From the NCBI GenBank assembly GCA_964503685.1, contig CAZDAW010000041.1:1-28926 (forward strand): a stretch of 28,926 nt of DNA. Direction: 5' to 3'. A model generated the notes under the pieces. That model ran no database searches. It was not told the origin of the DNA and saw nothing but the letters and a program-made list of their open reading frames with translations. The DNA is from CAZDAW01 sp964503685 (GTDB taxonomy: Bacteria; Chloroflexota; Anaerolineae; Anaerolineales; Anaerolineaceae). Below are positions 22,711 to 28,926 of the stretch, piece by piece; position 1 is the stretch's first letter; each line of letters starts with the position of its first letter. Position numbers and translations under genes: made by a program.

Positions 22711-25212
22711 GTGAATAGATCAAGGCTTTTATTTTTCTCCGTTATTGCACTCGCCTTTCTCATTCTGGGAGAGGTGATTTATGGATGGTTATTCGCCGAC
22801 CTGCCAGACCTGAATACCCTGTCAGAGCGGCTTGTCCCGCCCAGCGTGCGCATCACCGATCGCTACGGCAAGTTGTTGTACGACTTCCTGCCAGCAGATA
22901 CCGGAAGACATTCGGCGCTGCCTTTCGAGAGCATCCCGCTGCGTTTGAAACAGGCGACAATCGCCACCGAAGACCAACACTTTTACGAGAATCCAGGTGT
23001 GGATCTTCGGGGGATAATCCGCTCTTTCTGGATTAACTTGCAAGGGGGTGAAGCGCTGGCTGGGGGCAGCACCATCACCCAGCAGGTAGCCCGCAACCTG
23101 CTGCTCAATCCACAGGAACGCGGCGAACGCACCTTGCGGCGCAAATTGCGGGAAAGTATCCTCGCCTGGCAATTGACCCGCCGCTTCAGCAAAGATGAAA
23201 TTCTGGCGCTTTATCTCAACCACACCTATTACGGCGGGCTTTCCTACGGCGTTGAGGCCGCAGCCCAGACTTATTTTGCGAAATCCGCCAGTCAGCTGGA
23301 CCTGGCGGAATGCGCCCTGCTGGCCGGCCTGCCGCAGGCGCCCAGTCTCTACAACCCGTTCAGCGACCTTGAGGCAGCCCGCGAGCGGCAGAAAATTGTT
23401 CTGCAATTAATGCAAAATTCGGGGTATATCAGTGAAGAAGAGCGCCAGCTTGCCGAACGGGAAACGCTCAATCTGGCAGCCGAGCCCTACCCGGCAAAAG
23501 CCATGCATTTTGCCCTGATGGTCAAGGCCGAAATGGACCGGCTGATCGACCCGCAAACCATCGCCGCTTCCGGCGGATTGACCATCCGCACGACCCTCAA
23601 CCTGGACTGGCAGCAAGAGGCAGAAAAAGCCATCGCCCGTCAGCTTGATTCTCTGGCGCACTCACAGGACGGGGTCAACCACAACCTCAACAACATGGCG
23701 CTGGTAGCCCTCGACCCGCAGACCGGCGAAGTTCTGGCGCTGGTGGGCAGCCGGGATTATTTCGACGCCCGGCGCAGCGGGGCAATCAACATGGCCACGT
23801 CGCCGCGCCAGCCTGGTTCTGCACTCAAACCCCTGGTATATGCCCTCGCCATGGACCCACAGCAACCCACCCCCTGGACTGCGGCGACGATGATCATGGA
23901 CGTATCTACTTCATTTTTAACGCACGATGGCGATAATTACACACCGACCAACTACGATGGGAAAGAACACGGGCCGGTTCTCGTACGTCAGGCGCTGGCT
24001 TCTTCATTAAACATTCCGGCGGTAATCGCTCTCAAACAGGTGGGATTGAAGTCCCTGTTCGACTTCGCTTCTACACTGGGAATTACAACGCTAACCAATC
24101 CGGATCACTACGACCTTTCACTGGCGCTGGGCGGCGGCGAAGTGAAGCTGATCGAATTAACCGCTGCCTACGCAGCTTTCGCCAACACCGGTTACCGGGT
24201 GACTCCAACTACCATCCTCGATATCCAGGATGCTCAAGGGAAAGATATCTATACGCAAAAAACGGGCCTGGGAAAGCGCGTCATCGACGAACGGGTCGCC
24301 TGGTTGATCACCGATATCCTCAGCGACGACTCCGCCCGTATCCTGGGCTTTGGGGCGAACAGCATCCTGCGCCTTGACCGCCCCGCAGCGGTGAAAACCG
24401 GTACCACCACCGATTTTCGCGATAACTGGGCGGTGGGTTATACGCCTGATCTGGCGGTAGGCGTGTGGGCAGGCAACACGAATCAGGACTCTATGCAGGA
24501 AGTCACCGGACTGACCGGCGCGGCGCCGGTGTGGCACCAGTTTGTCCGCTCCGTTTTATCCGGGACGCCGGTCAAAGATTTCACCCGACCGGAAGGTCTG
24601 GTCAGAAAAGAAGTCTGCACCCTCTCCGGCCTGCTGCCCACAGAGGCCTGCCCGGAACGACGCAGTGAATGGTTCATCAGCGGAACAGAGCCTCACCAAA
24701 CTGATACGTTCCACCGCCCGGTCATTTTGGATAAGCGAACGAACCGCCTGGCAGATGATTCCACTCCCGCCGAATATCGCGAATTGCGCACCGCTCTCGA
24801 CCTGCCGGCGCCGGCCTACCACTGGGCGCGCAGCCGTGGGTTGCTCTTATATAACGACCTGATCAGTGGAAATAAGATAACGTCTGCGCCGGAAGCCAAC
24901 CAGAACGGGCCTTCTTTGCAAATCCTCGCGCCAACGGTCAACAGCGTTTACCGCATGGTCAGCGACATACCGATCGAGTCGCAGCAGTTACGCATCGAAG
25001 CGGGCGGCGAAGCCGGTTTGAGCGCGGTTGGCCTGTGGCTCGACGGAAAGCGAATCGCCCAGTTTGACGCCCCGCCCTATACGACCTGGTGGCAGCTTGC
25101 GCCCGGCAAACACAGCCTGCGCGCAGAGGCAACAACCAGCGCCGGCGAACAGATCACCAGTAATACCGTCTTTTTCGAGGTGATTGGACTGAACGAGACC
25201 GATCAGGAATAA
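22711..25212 (+). CDS. class A penicillin-binding protein (PbpC-like, GT51 plus transpeptidase)
   Basis: 833 residues from GTG at 22711, with AGGA 4 bases upstream. One N-terminal membrane anchor (about residues 4-27) precedes the glycosyltransferase domain: Glu87 in ATEDQHFYENPGVD, GGSTITQQVARNLLL and RKLRESILAW. The transpeptidase domain has Ser370-x2-Lys373 in PGSALKP, SxN at 432-434 and KTGT from Lys562. The C-terminal segment after about 740 is a beta-rich domain like the PbpC C-terminal domain (LRIEAGGEAGLSAVGLWLDG). The protein would polymerise and cross-link peptidoglycan outside the membrane. In the first motif the usual His of EDxxFxxHxG is Asn (FYENPG), a minor change. Its last 10 bases overlap the convergent downstream gene. 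Confidence 0.93.
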   Translation: MNRSRLLFFSVIALAFLILGEVIYGWLFADLPDLNTLSERLVPPSVRITDRYGKLLYDFLPADTGRHSALPFESIPLRLKQATIATEDQHFYENPGVDLRGIIRSFWINLQGGEALAGGSTITQQVARNLLLNPQERGERTLRRKLRESILAWQLTRRFSKDEILALYLNHTYYGGLSYGVEAAAQTYFAKSASQLDLAECALLAGLPQAPSLYNPFSDLEAARERQKIVLQLMQNSGYISEEERQLAERETLNLAAEPYPAKAMHFALMVKAEMDRLIDPQTIAASGGLTIRTTLNLDWQQEAEKAIARQLDSLAHSQDGVNHNLNNMALVALDPQTGEVLALVGSRDYFDARRSGAINMATSPRQPGSALKPLVYALAMDPQQPTPWTAATMIMDVSTSFLTHDGDNYTPTNYDGKEHGPVLVRQALASSLNIPAVIALKQVGLKSLFDFASTLGITTLTNPDHYDLSLALGGGEVKLIELTAAYAAFANTGYRVTPTTILDIQDAQGKDIYTQKTGLGKRVIDERVAWLITDILSDDSARILGFGANSILRLDRPAAVKTGTTTDFRDNWAVGYTPDLAVGVWAGNTNQDSMQEVTGLTGAAPVWHQFVRSVLSGTPVKDFTRPEGLVRKEVCTLSGLLPTEACPERRSEWFISGTEPHQTDTFHRPVILDKRTNRLADDSTPAEYRELRTALDLPAPAYHWARSRGLLLYNDLISGNKITSAPEANQNGPSLQILAPTVNSVYRMVSDIPIESQQLRIEAGGEAGLSAVGLWLDGKRIAQFDAPPYTTWWQLAPGKHSLRAEATTSAGEQITSNTVFFEVIGLNETDQE

Positions 25213-25616
25213 TCCTGCTTTTCCACTTTCACCATCTCCGACTGGTGCGCTTCCAGCCAGGCATCCAGGCGCTGTTTTTTGACCCGGTCGCCATAGATGC
25301 TGCCTACGGCAATCACCAAAAAGAGGAAAAAAGCAATATAGGAAACGAAATTTTCCAGGCGAACGCCCCAGTTCATGAATACCGCCGCCAGCAGCACATA
25401 GGCCGGAATGGCAACCCAGGGATCGATCCAGCGCCAGCGTTTTGCGCAGATCGAGCAAACAGGTATTTTTGCTTTTACCGCTTTGCCGTTCTGCCGATTT
25501 GTTTCCGCGTCCTTTGCCCGGTACGAATAATCATAGAAGGCGTCGGCGTAGCGGTTGCTGCACAAAGGACAGATAACCTGCGACGGTGTGGTTGAAGGCG
25601 CGCTGCTCTGTTCCAT
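25203..25616 (-). CDS. zinc-ribbon membrane protein of unknown function
   Basis: 137 residues from the ATG at 25616, which has GAGGAG about 9 bases upstream; the TTG at 25640 lies before that site. CPLC near the N terminus and CSIC about 40 residues later make a four-cysteine zinc ribbon. Two hydrophobic segments follow (WVAIPAYVLLAAVFMNWGV and FVSYIAFFLFLVIAVGSIYG), then a charged tail rich in Lys and Glu. The ribbon and tail are expected in the cytoplasm. No specific family is recognised. It overlaps the PBP gene tail to tail by 10 bases. Confidence 0.75.
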   Translation of the reverse strand: MEQSSAPSTTPSQVICPLCSNRYADAFYDYSYRAKDAETNRQNGKAVKAKIPVCSICAKRWRWIDPWVAIPAYVLLAAVFMNWGVRLENFVSYIAFFLFLVIAVGSIYGDRVKKQRLDAWLEAHQSEMVKVEKQDYS

Positions 25617-25671
25617 AAGAAAATACTCCTCTATACTCAAGCCCAGGTGATTTTGTACTATCCAGGATTGT

Positions 25672-25699
25672 ATTATAGTATCAATCAGAGAAAATCAAA
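25672..25699 (-). promoter_or_regulatory. probable promoter of the zinc-ribbon gene
   Basis: On the minus strand, TATAAT lies at 25677-25672 and TTTGAT at 25699-25694, with 16 bases between. The start of transcription would be about 50 bases ahead of the ATG at 25616. The -10 is perfect, the -35 moderate. Confidence 0.45.
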
Positions 25700-25737
25700 A
25701 TTATATTAATCAAAACCAGCCATCCCCTATGCCCGCA

Positions 25738-27003
25738 TTATTGCTTCAAAAACTCGATGGCCTTCGTCCACGAATCCCCCTGTGCGTAAGCATTACCCTG
25801 TAAATCGCCTCCTGTTGATAAAACCAGACGGGGCGCTATCTTCAGCGTTGACTCCCCTGCAGGGATCACATAAGGTACATAATACGGCTCGCCGGCATTC
25901 TCATAAACGACCATATCACAGCCATATTGATAGTTGCATTTATTCAGCGTCTCCATAATCTGAACACAACCATCGTATGTATTCCACATATTACATTCTT
26001 TACTGGTGAACAATAATAAGCTGGCATGGGCGTTTTCGACTTTGATCCGGGCAGCTTCCCTGTTCTGAGCAGCATCCAATCCCTTTTTATAGGTGTGTGT
26101 GTACCCAAAAGGCTCGTTTTTGAGGAAACAATGAATTATGTTGGTGAATAACCAGTGATTCTTCAGGCGAATAAAGGGTAATGATTTACCCTGATACGTC
26201 CAGGAAGAAACATTTTTAAAAGCCAGACCTTGAAAGCAATAGGCATGGGGGGCAAAGAGCGCCATTTTTTTGATAAAGGCGTATCTGGAAGCCAAAATCA
26301 GCGCCAGTTCCGCTCCTTTCGACACACCCAGAATACGAATTTCTTTTCCTCTGGTCATTGGGTTTTCTGACAACCATGTAAATACTTTTTCAAAATATTC
26401 AAGTGGAACCTCTGAAAGCTGCGCAGGTAATCCCTTATCGCCAAAATAAGCCACAGAAAGAACATTAAACCCGCGAGAAGCCAGTACGGCTGCAATCGGG
26501 GAATTGGCATTCAAACTGCTGCCCGAACCGCCCAATAATACGATGAGAGGATGGTCGGTGTCTTCAGAATAGAACAATTCGCCAACAAATTCATCCGAAA
26601 TTCTTTGATGTTTGATATTATCAGTCATAAATAAACGTTCCAGGCGTACACTCGCCCGATCCTGTTCACATTCAGCAACAATGTTAATGAAGAGGTTCTC
26701 ATCCACAGAGATATTCTGGCCGATCTTTTCGATAGCTTTTGGATCCTTGCTTTTCATGGATACAATCAACCCCATGCTATCGATAAAGTCATAAGTTCCA
26801 GAATCGGGTTTTTGCTTTGCCAGATCCAGATTCCCCAGCGAATCGGCTGTAAACCAGGCAAAGGAATCATATTGTACGCTATTCGCCCAAGGCAAATGCA
26901 TGGATGCGCTGACGCGCACCTTTCCGAACGGCGGCAGCCCTGAAATGCAAATACTGAGTCTCTCATCACAAAGCGCTGCCAAGGGTTCCACGATCAATTT
27001 CAT
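25738..27003 (-). CDS. BAAT/acyl-CoA thioesterase-like alpha/beta hydrolase with substituted catalytic residues
   Basis: 421 residues. The N-terminal 130 residues look like the beta-sandwich domain of bile-acid-CoA:amino-acid N-acyltransferase / acyl-CoA thioesterase proteins (VRVSASMHLPWANSVQYDSF). The alpha/beta hydrolase domain has LIVLLGGSGSSLN and nucleophile Ser228 in LGVSKGAELAL. In relatives the acid lies in a GxDDxxWPS-type segment and the base in YxxAGHxxxxPY; here the matching segments are SKECNMWNTYD and YENAGEPYYVPY. So the presumed His is Glu372, and the acidic position is altered. The protein may be inactive as an esterase or use other residues. AAGGAG precedes the ATG by 9 bases. 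It is 45 bases downstream of the MarR gene and probably in its operon. Confidence 0.82.
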   Translation of the reverse strand: MKLIVEPLAALCDERLSICISGLPPFGKVRVSASMHLPWANSVQYDSFAWFTADSLGNLDLAKQKPDSGTYDFIDSMGLIVSMKSKDPKAIEKIGQNISVDENLFINIVAECEQDRASVRLERLFMTDNIKHQRISDEFVGELFYSEDTDHPLIVLLGGSGSSLNANSPIAAVLASRGFNVLSVAYFGDKGLPAQLSEVPLEYFEKVFTWLSENPMTRGKEIRILGVSKGAELALILASRYAFIKKMALFAPHAYCFQGLAFKNVSSWTYQGKSLPFIRLKNHWLFTNIIHCFLKNEPFGYTHTYKKGLDAAQNREAARIKVENAHASLLLFTSKECNMWNTYDGCVQIMETLNKCNYQYGCDMVVYENAGEPYYVPYVIPAGESTLKIAPRLVLSTGGDLQGNAYAQGDSWTKAIEFLKQ

Positions 27004-27048
27004 ATCAAAGTATCTCCTTTTATAAAATAGTTATATCCTTGAAAAATT

Positions 27049-27618
27049 TCATGGATTATGACTTGTTCTCTTTTCAGAATTGCTTCTTCGTTTTGAAAAC
27101 TCGCGCATGATTCTTTTCTGGATATTCTCCTGTTCCTCCCCCATTTCCAGATTGGTCTCCTCTTCAAAACCATCCTGCGCTTCACCGTCAAAACGATATA
27201 ACTTTTTTAACAGGGTCCACAAACATTCCATTTCTTCACCTGTAAAGTCATTAAAAAGATCCAGGAAAAAGTAAATCCCTTTTTCAAAGCATTCCATCAT
27301 CACCCGCTTTCCCGAATCGGTGATACGCACATTGACAGCGCGCTTATCCTGTCGGCTGGGCGTGGTTATCACGTAACCTTTTTTTTCCAATACTGTGATC
27401 AGTTGCTTTACACTCTGTTTTGTAGTACCTAATTTTCTGGCAATATTATTGAGCGTTGTTTCTTCTTCCGGTAAATGCATCATTGCAATCATTGTCATCA
27501 ACTGCCGCGATGTTAAATTACCCAGGTATTTATCGCCCTGCGTTTGAATCTTATTAATAAGAGAAAACAATGTGGCATAAGTTTGCTGCATCAAGAACAG
27601 TTCTCGATAGTAATCCAT
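27049..27618 (-). CDS. MarR-family transcriptional regulator
   Basis: 189 residues. The winged HTH (about residues 35-110) has LTSRQLMTMIAMMHLPEEE, TLNNIARKLGTTKQSVKQLI, and the wing KKGYVITTPSRQDKRAVNVR followed by ITDSGKRV. This is a standard MarR repressor with an unusually long, charged C-terminal tail (about 45 residues, Glu- and Arg-rich). AGAGG precedes the ATG by about 6 bases. The promoter is bracketed by two near-identical repeats, strongly suggesting autoregulation together with the hydrolase gene 45 bases downstream. The inducer is unknown. Confidence 0.92.
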   Translation of the reverse strand: MDYYRELFLMQQTYATLFSLINKIQTQGDKYLGNLTSRQLMTMIAMMHLPEEETTLNNIARKLGTTKQSVKQLITVLEKKGYVITTPSRQDKRAVNVRITDSGKRVMMECFEKGIYFFLDLFNDFTGEEMECLWTLLKKLYRFDGEAQDGFEEETNLEMGEEQENIQKRIMREFSKRRSNSEKRTSHNP

Positions 27619-27637
27619 AGGCGCCTCTTTTGTATAT

Positions 27638-27657
27638 AGACAATATACTGTCCAATA
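27638..27657 (-). promoter_or_regulatory. MarR operator candidate 1, at the transcription start
   Basis: On the plus strand it reads AGACAATATACTGTCCAATA. The core GACA-ATATAC-TGTC is an inverted repeat. It shares CAATATACTGTC and most flanking bases with operator 2. It lies just after the -10 box of the marR promoter, where a bound repressor would block initiation. Confidence 0.65.
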
Positions 27658-27685
27658 GTATAAGCCGATCCATTCATTAAGTCAA
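27657..27685 (-). promoter_or_regulatory. sigma70-type promoter of the marR-hydrolase operon
   Basis: On the minus strand, TTGACT (27685-27680) and TATACT (27662-27657) are 17 bases apart. Transcription would start near 27650, about 32 bases before the ATG at 27618. Both boxes touch operator-like repeats. Confidence 0.72.
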
Positions 27686-27699
27686 TATACTGTCTATTA
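27680..27699 (-). promoter_or_regulatory. MarR operator candidate 2, overlapping the -35 box
   Basis: On the plus strand it reads AGTCAATATACTGTCTATTA, matching operator 1 at 17 of 20 positions. It covers the -35 box TTGACT. The centre-to-centre distance to operator 1 is 42 bases, four helical turns, which would put the two bound dimers on the same face of DNA. Confidence 0.65.
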
Positions 27700-27807
27700 T
27701 TTTGGTGTTTTTCAATTACCTGCTTTACCGTTGTGAATCCCCATTTTTTACTTGATCATCTCTCGGATCAAGCGAGTGAATAGAATGTAAAGGCCATCGG
27801 TTAAAGT

Positions 27808-27986
27808 CTAAGCGGCGATATTACGGGCGGCTTTCAGAGTCCGGTCGGCCAGGAGAACCAATCGGCGCTGAAATTGACCGGCTCCGTTTAAATGCTGCCT
27901 GCCTGCAGGCGGTCCACTACAAATCGGGCAAAATCGTAACAATTGCCTCGTTCTCTGGCGCTGACGGCCAGCGCGATCGCTTTCAA
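27808..27986 (-). pseudogene. remnant of a flavodoxin-fold NAD(P)H-dependent (FMN) reductase
   Basis: Reading from TTG at 27986, with GAGGAGG about 6 bases upstream, the frame gives MKAIALAVSARERGNCYDFA and on to VDRLQAGSI, a clear match in style to the N terminus of FMN-reductase-like proteins (MKA.....SPR..GN). A TAA at 27888-27890 interrupts it; just beyond, in the same frame, TEPVNF fits the next strand of that fold. Then the middle of the gene is missing: in another frame LVLLADRTLKAARNIAA, ending with TAG at 27808-27810, looks like the C-terminal helix of the same family. About two thirds of a typical 180-200 residue gene is gone. Family recognition is from pattern only. Confidence 0.5.
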
Positions 27987-28267
27987 TGCACCCTCCTCTG
28001 ATAATGCCGCTCAAGAGATTGCCACGCCGCCCGGAAAAAGCGCCGGGCGGCTCGCAGTAACAGAAAAATCTGTCCAACACGCGCTATCCCGAATGGATGT
28101 TGATGATTCGTTTTGCAAAAAAAACGAAAAGAAAAGAATACTCATTTCGGGCAATCCCTCCTGCCTGATCACGGGGTTGTTTTAGCACAAGTCAACCCAC
28201 CGGGAAGCCCCCGATGTGTGGATTTTTGTGGATAGGGAAAGAACGATAGTGAGGATAGGTGTGCTGG
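27987..28267. other. non-coding stretch with one GC-rich hairpin
   Basis: No convincing gene was seen between the reductase remnant and the SRPBCC gene. GCCGCCCGG (28026-28034) and CCGGGCGGC (28043-28051) make a 9-base-pair hairpin with an 8-base loop and no U-run on either side. A 44-codon minus-strand frame with a ribosome-like site exists but has no recognisable features. The stretch 28081-28105 resembles 14081-14105. Confidence 0.45.
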
Positions 28268-28699
28268 TCAGCTTTCCATGCGGGCTTTGAGATTGGCGAG
28301 CAACGTTTCCGCCTCGCCCTCGTTTTGCCTGACGATAACCGCTTCGGCGACCTTTCCCAGAACCGGCACTGGAACCGTATATTCAACTTCAACAGTGAGT
28401 TTCACACCGCCGGGATCGGGCTGATACGTCCAGGTGAATTTACTCTGAATACCTTTCGTACTCTGCGTGACCTGACGCTGGTTCGGCAGGTATTCGGTCG
28501 TCTCGGATGCGCCATCGATGTGCATACCCGCCATTTTATACACCCACCCGAAATTACTGCCTCCGGCCGGCGAAGGCTTTACGTCTTTCACTTCGACCAT
28601 GCTGGGCCAGATATCGGGCAGATGGGTTGGGTCGCTCATGTAGGAAAATACTTTTTCCACCGGCGCTTTGATAACAATCGATTTTTGTAATTTAGCCAT
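28268..28699 (-). CDS. SRPBCC-fold protein (polyketide cyclase/dehydrase-like)
   Basis: 143 residues, the usual length of the START/SRPBCC lipid-binding fold. The opening AKLQKSIVIKAPVEKVFSYM and the tryptophan-bearing segment DPTHLPDIWPSMVEV are characteristic, with a long C-terminal helix from about 115. Proteins of this fold bind hydrophobic ligands in a deep cavity; the ligand cannot be predicted. A very strong ribosome site, AAGGAGGTG, stands 5 bases before the ATG at 28699, suggesting high expression. Confidence 0.88.
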   Translation of the reverse strand: MAKLQKSIVIKAPVEKVFSYMSDPTHLPDIWPSMVEVKDVKPSPAGGSNFGWVYKMAGMHIDGASETTEYLPNQRQVTQSTKGIQSKFTWTYQPDPGGVKLTVEVEYTVPVPVLGKVAEAVIVRQNEGEAETLLANLKARMES

Positions 28700-28747
28700 T
28701 ATTCCACCTCCTTATCCATTACGCCCAACCCGAATGAGGTGGCATTA

Positions 28748-28772
28748 ATAGCTCGATGGCAGGTTGAGCTAT
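28748..28772 (-). promoter_or_regulatory. inverted repeat in the leader of the SRPBCC gene
   Basis: ATAGCTC (28748-28754) and GAGCTAT (28766-28772) are perfect arms of 7 bases around an 11-base loop. It lies about 50-75 bases upstream of the ATG at 28699, between a likely -10 box and the gene, so it would be in the mRNA leader or act as an operator. Confidence 0.4.
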
Positions 28773-28835
28773 CGGAAATCAACATCCCAGGTTTCGGCTG
28801 TGCGGCCGGCCTGGCTATAAAATTCCCACATCAAT

Positions 28836-28841
28836 ATTATA
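28836..28841 (-). promoter_or_regulatory. possible -10 box of the SRPBCC gene
   Basis: TATAAT on the minus strand at 28841-28836. The best -35 candidate (TTGGAT) is about 20 bases upstream, longer than ideal, so the promoter is uncertain. It would give a leader of about 130 bases. Confidence 0.3.
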
Positions 28842-28890
28842 GGGCGCGAATAATCAAAGAGATCCAACCAATTTATTGAATTGTGGTTTT

Positions 28891-28925
28891 GGTGCGTTGA
28901 GCTTCCGTAAATCGCTCAATGCACC
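28891..28925. repeat. inverted repeat at the window edge
   Basis: GGTGCGTTGAGC (28891-28902) pairs with GCTCAATGCACC (28914-28925) over 12 positions with one G-T pair and an 11-base loop. It could be a terminator of a gene beyond the edge or a REP-like element. The window stops one base later, so the flank cannot be judged. Confidence 0.4.
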
Positions 28926-28926
28926 C

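Noticed and set aside
22512..22763. Minus-strand 83-codon frame between the M6-like gene and the PBP gene
   Set aside because: It overlaps the start of the PBP gene, has no ribosome site of note and no recognisable domain.
28053..28185. 44-codon minus-strand frame starting with MSILFFSFFLQNE, preceded by GGAGGG
   Set aside because: No family resemblance; the run of Phe comes from an A/T-rich homopolymer stretch and the ribosome-like site is about 10 bases away.

Overview
The window is bacterial chromosome, densely coded on both strands, with moderate GC and clear Shine-Dalgarno sites. Several sigma70-type promoters with 16-17 base spacers can be read by eye. The gene mix is a lipoprotein sugar-binding protein with CUT1 permeases, a sugar-phosphate microcompartment, an M6 'immune inhibitor A'-like secreted protein and a PbpC-like class A PBP. 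Together with the protein style this resembles Chloroflexota (Anaerolineae-like), an inference from general familiarity and not a proof. No tRNA, rRNA, CRISPR array, transposase or phage gene was seen.

Layout. (1) 75-4860: a LacI-family regulator with its own promoter, then a binding-protein-dependent sugar ABC transporter (lipoprotein binding protein and two permeases, no ATPase), with a candidate operator palindrome upstream and a strong intercistronic RNA structure after the binding-protein gene. (2) 4906-5700: a convergent short-chain dehydrogenase. (3) 5863-12803: an M20-type amidohydrolase followed by a bacterial microcompartment (BMC) locus: RpiB-like isomerase, DeoC aldolase, BMC-P, CoA-acylating aldehyde dehydrogenase, BMC-H, a small adaptor-like protein, two more BMC-P and a class II aldolase. 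(4) 12810-15198: a convergent GNAT-like protein and an extended-SDR/epimerase-like protein. (5) 15398-19596: an Lrp/AsnC regulator, putrescine-type carbamoyltransferase, APC permease and agmatine deiminase, closed by a strong terminator. (6) 19650-22433, minus strand: an M6-like secreted protein split by one in-frame TAA. (7) 22711-25616: a class A PBP and a convergent zinc-ribbon membrane protein. (8) 25738-27699, minus strand: a MarR regulator with two matching operator-like repeats around its promoter, plus a BAAT-like hydrolase with substituted catalytic residues. (9) 27808-28926, minus strand: the decayed remnant of a flavodoxin-fold reductase and an SRPBCC protein.

How the parts may work together. 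The BMC cluster fits the sugar-phosphate-utilising style of metabolosome: DeoC would split 2-deoxyribose-5-phosphate into glyceraldehyde-3-phosphate and acetaldehyde, and the acylating dehydrogenase would trap the aldehyde as acetyl-CoA. A second, class II aldolase suggests that other sugar phosphates feed the same compartment. Short amphipathic helices of similar pattern sit at the ends of RpiB, DeoC, the dehydrogenase and the 120-residue protein, which suggests a common targeting code. A roughly 45-residue N-terminal module is shared by the 120-residue protein and the class II aldolase. The DeoC extension also carries a four-cysteine motif, and the RpiB-like protein lacks the usual catalytic cysteine. 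These are the strongest leads for undescribed biology. The agmatine cluster would convert agmatine to N-carbamoylputrescine and then to putrescine and carbamoyl phosphate, but no carbamate kinase is present in the window.
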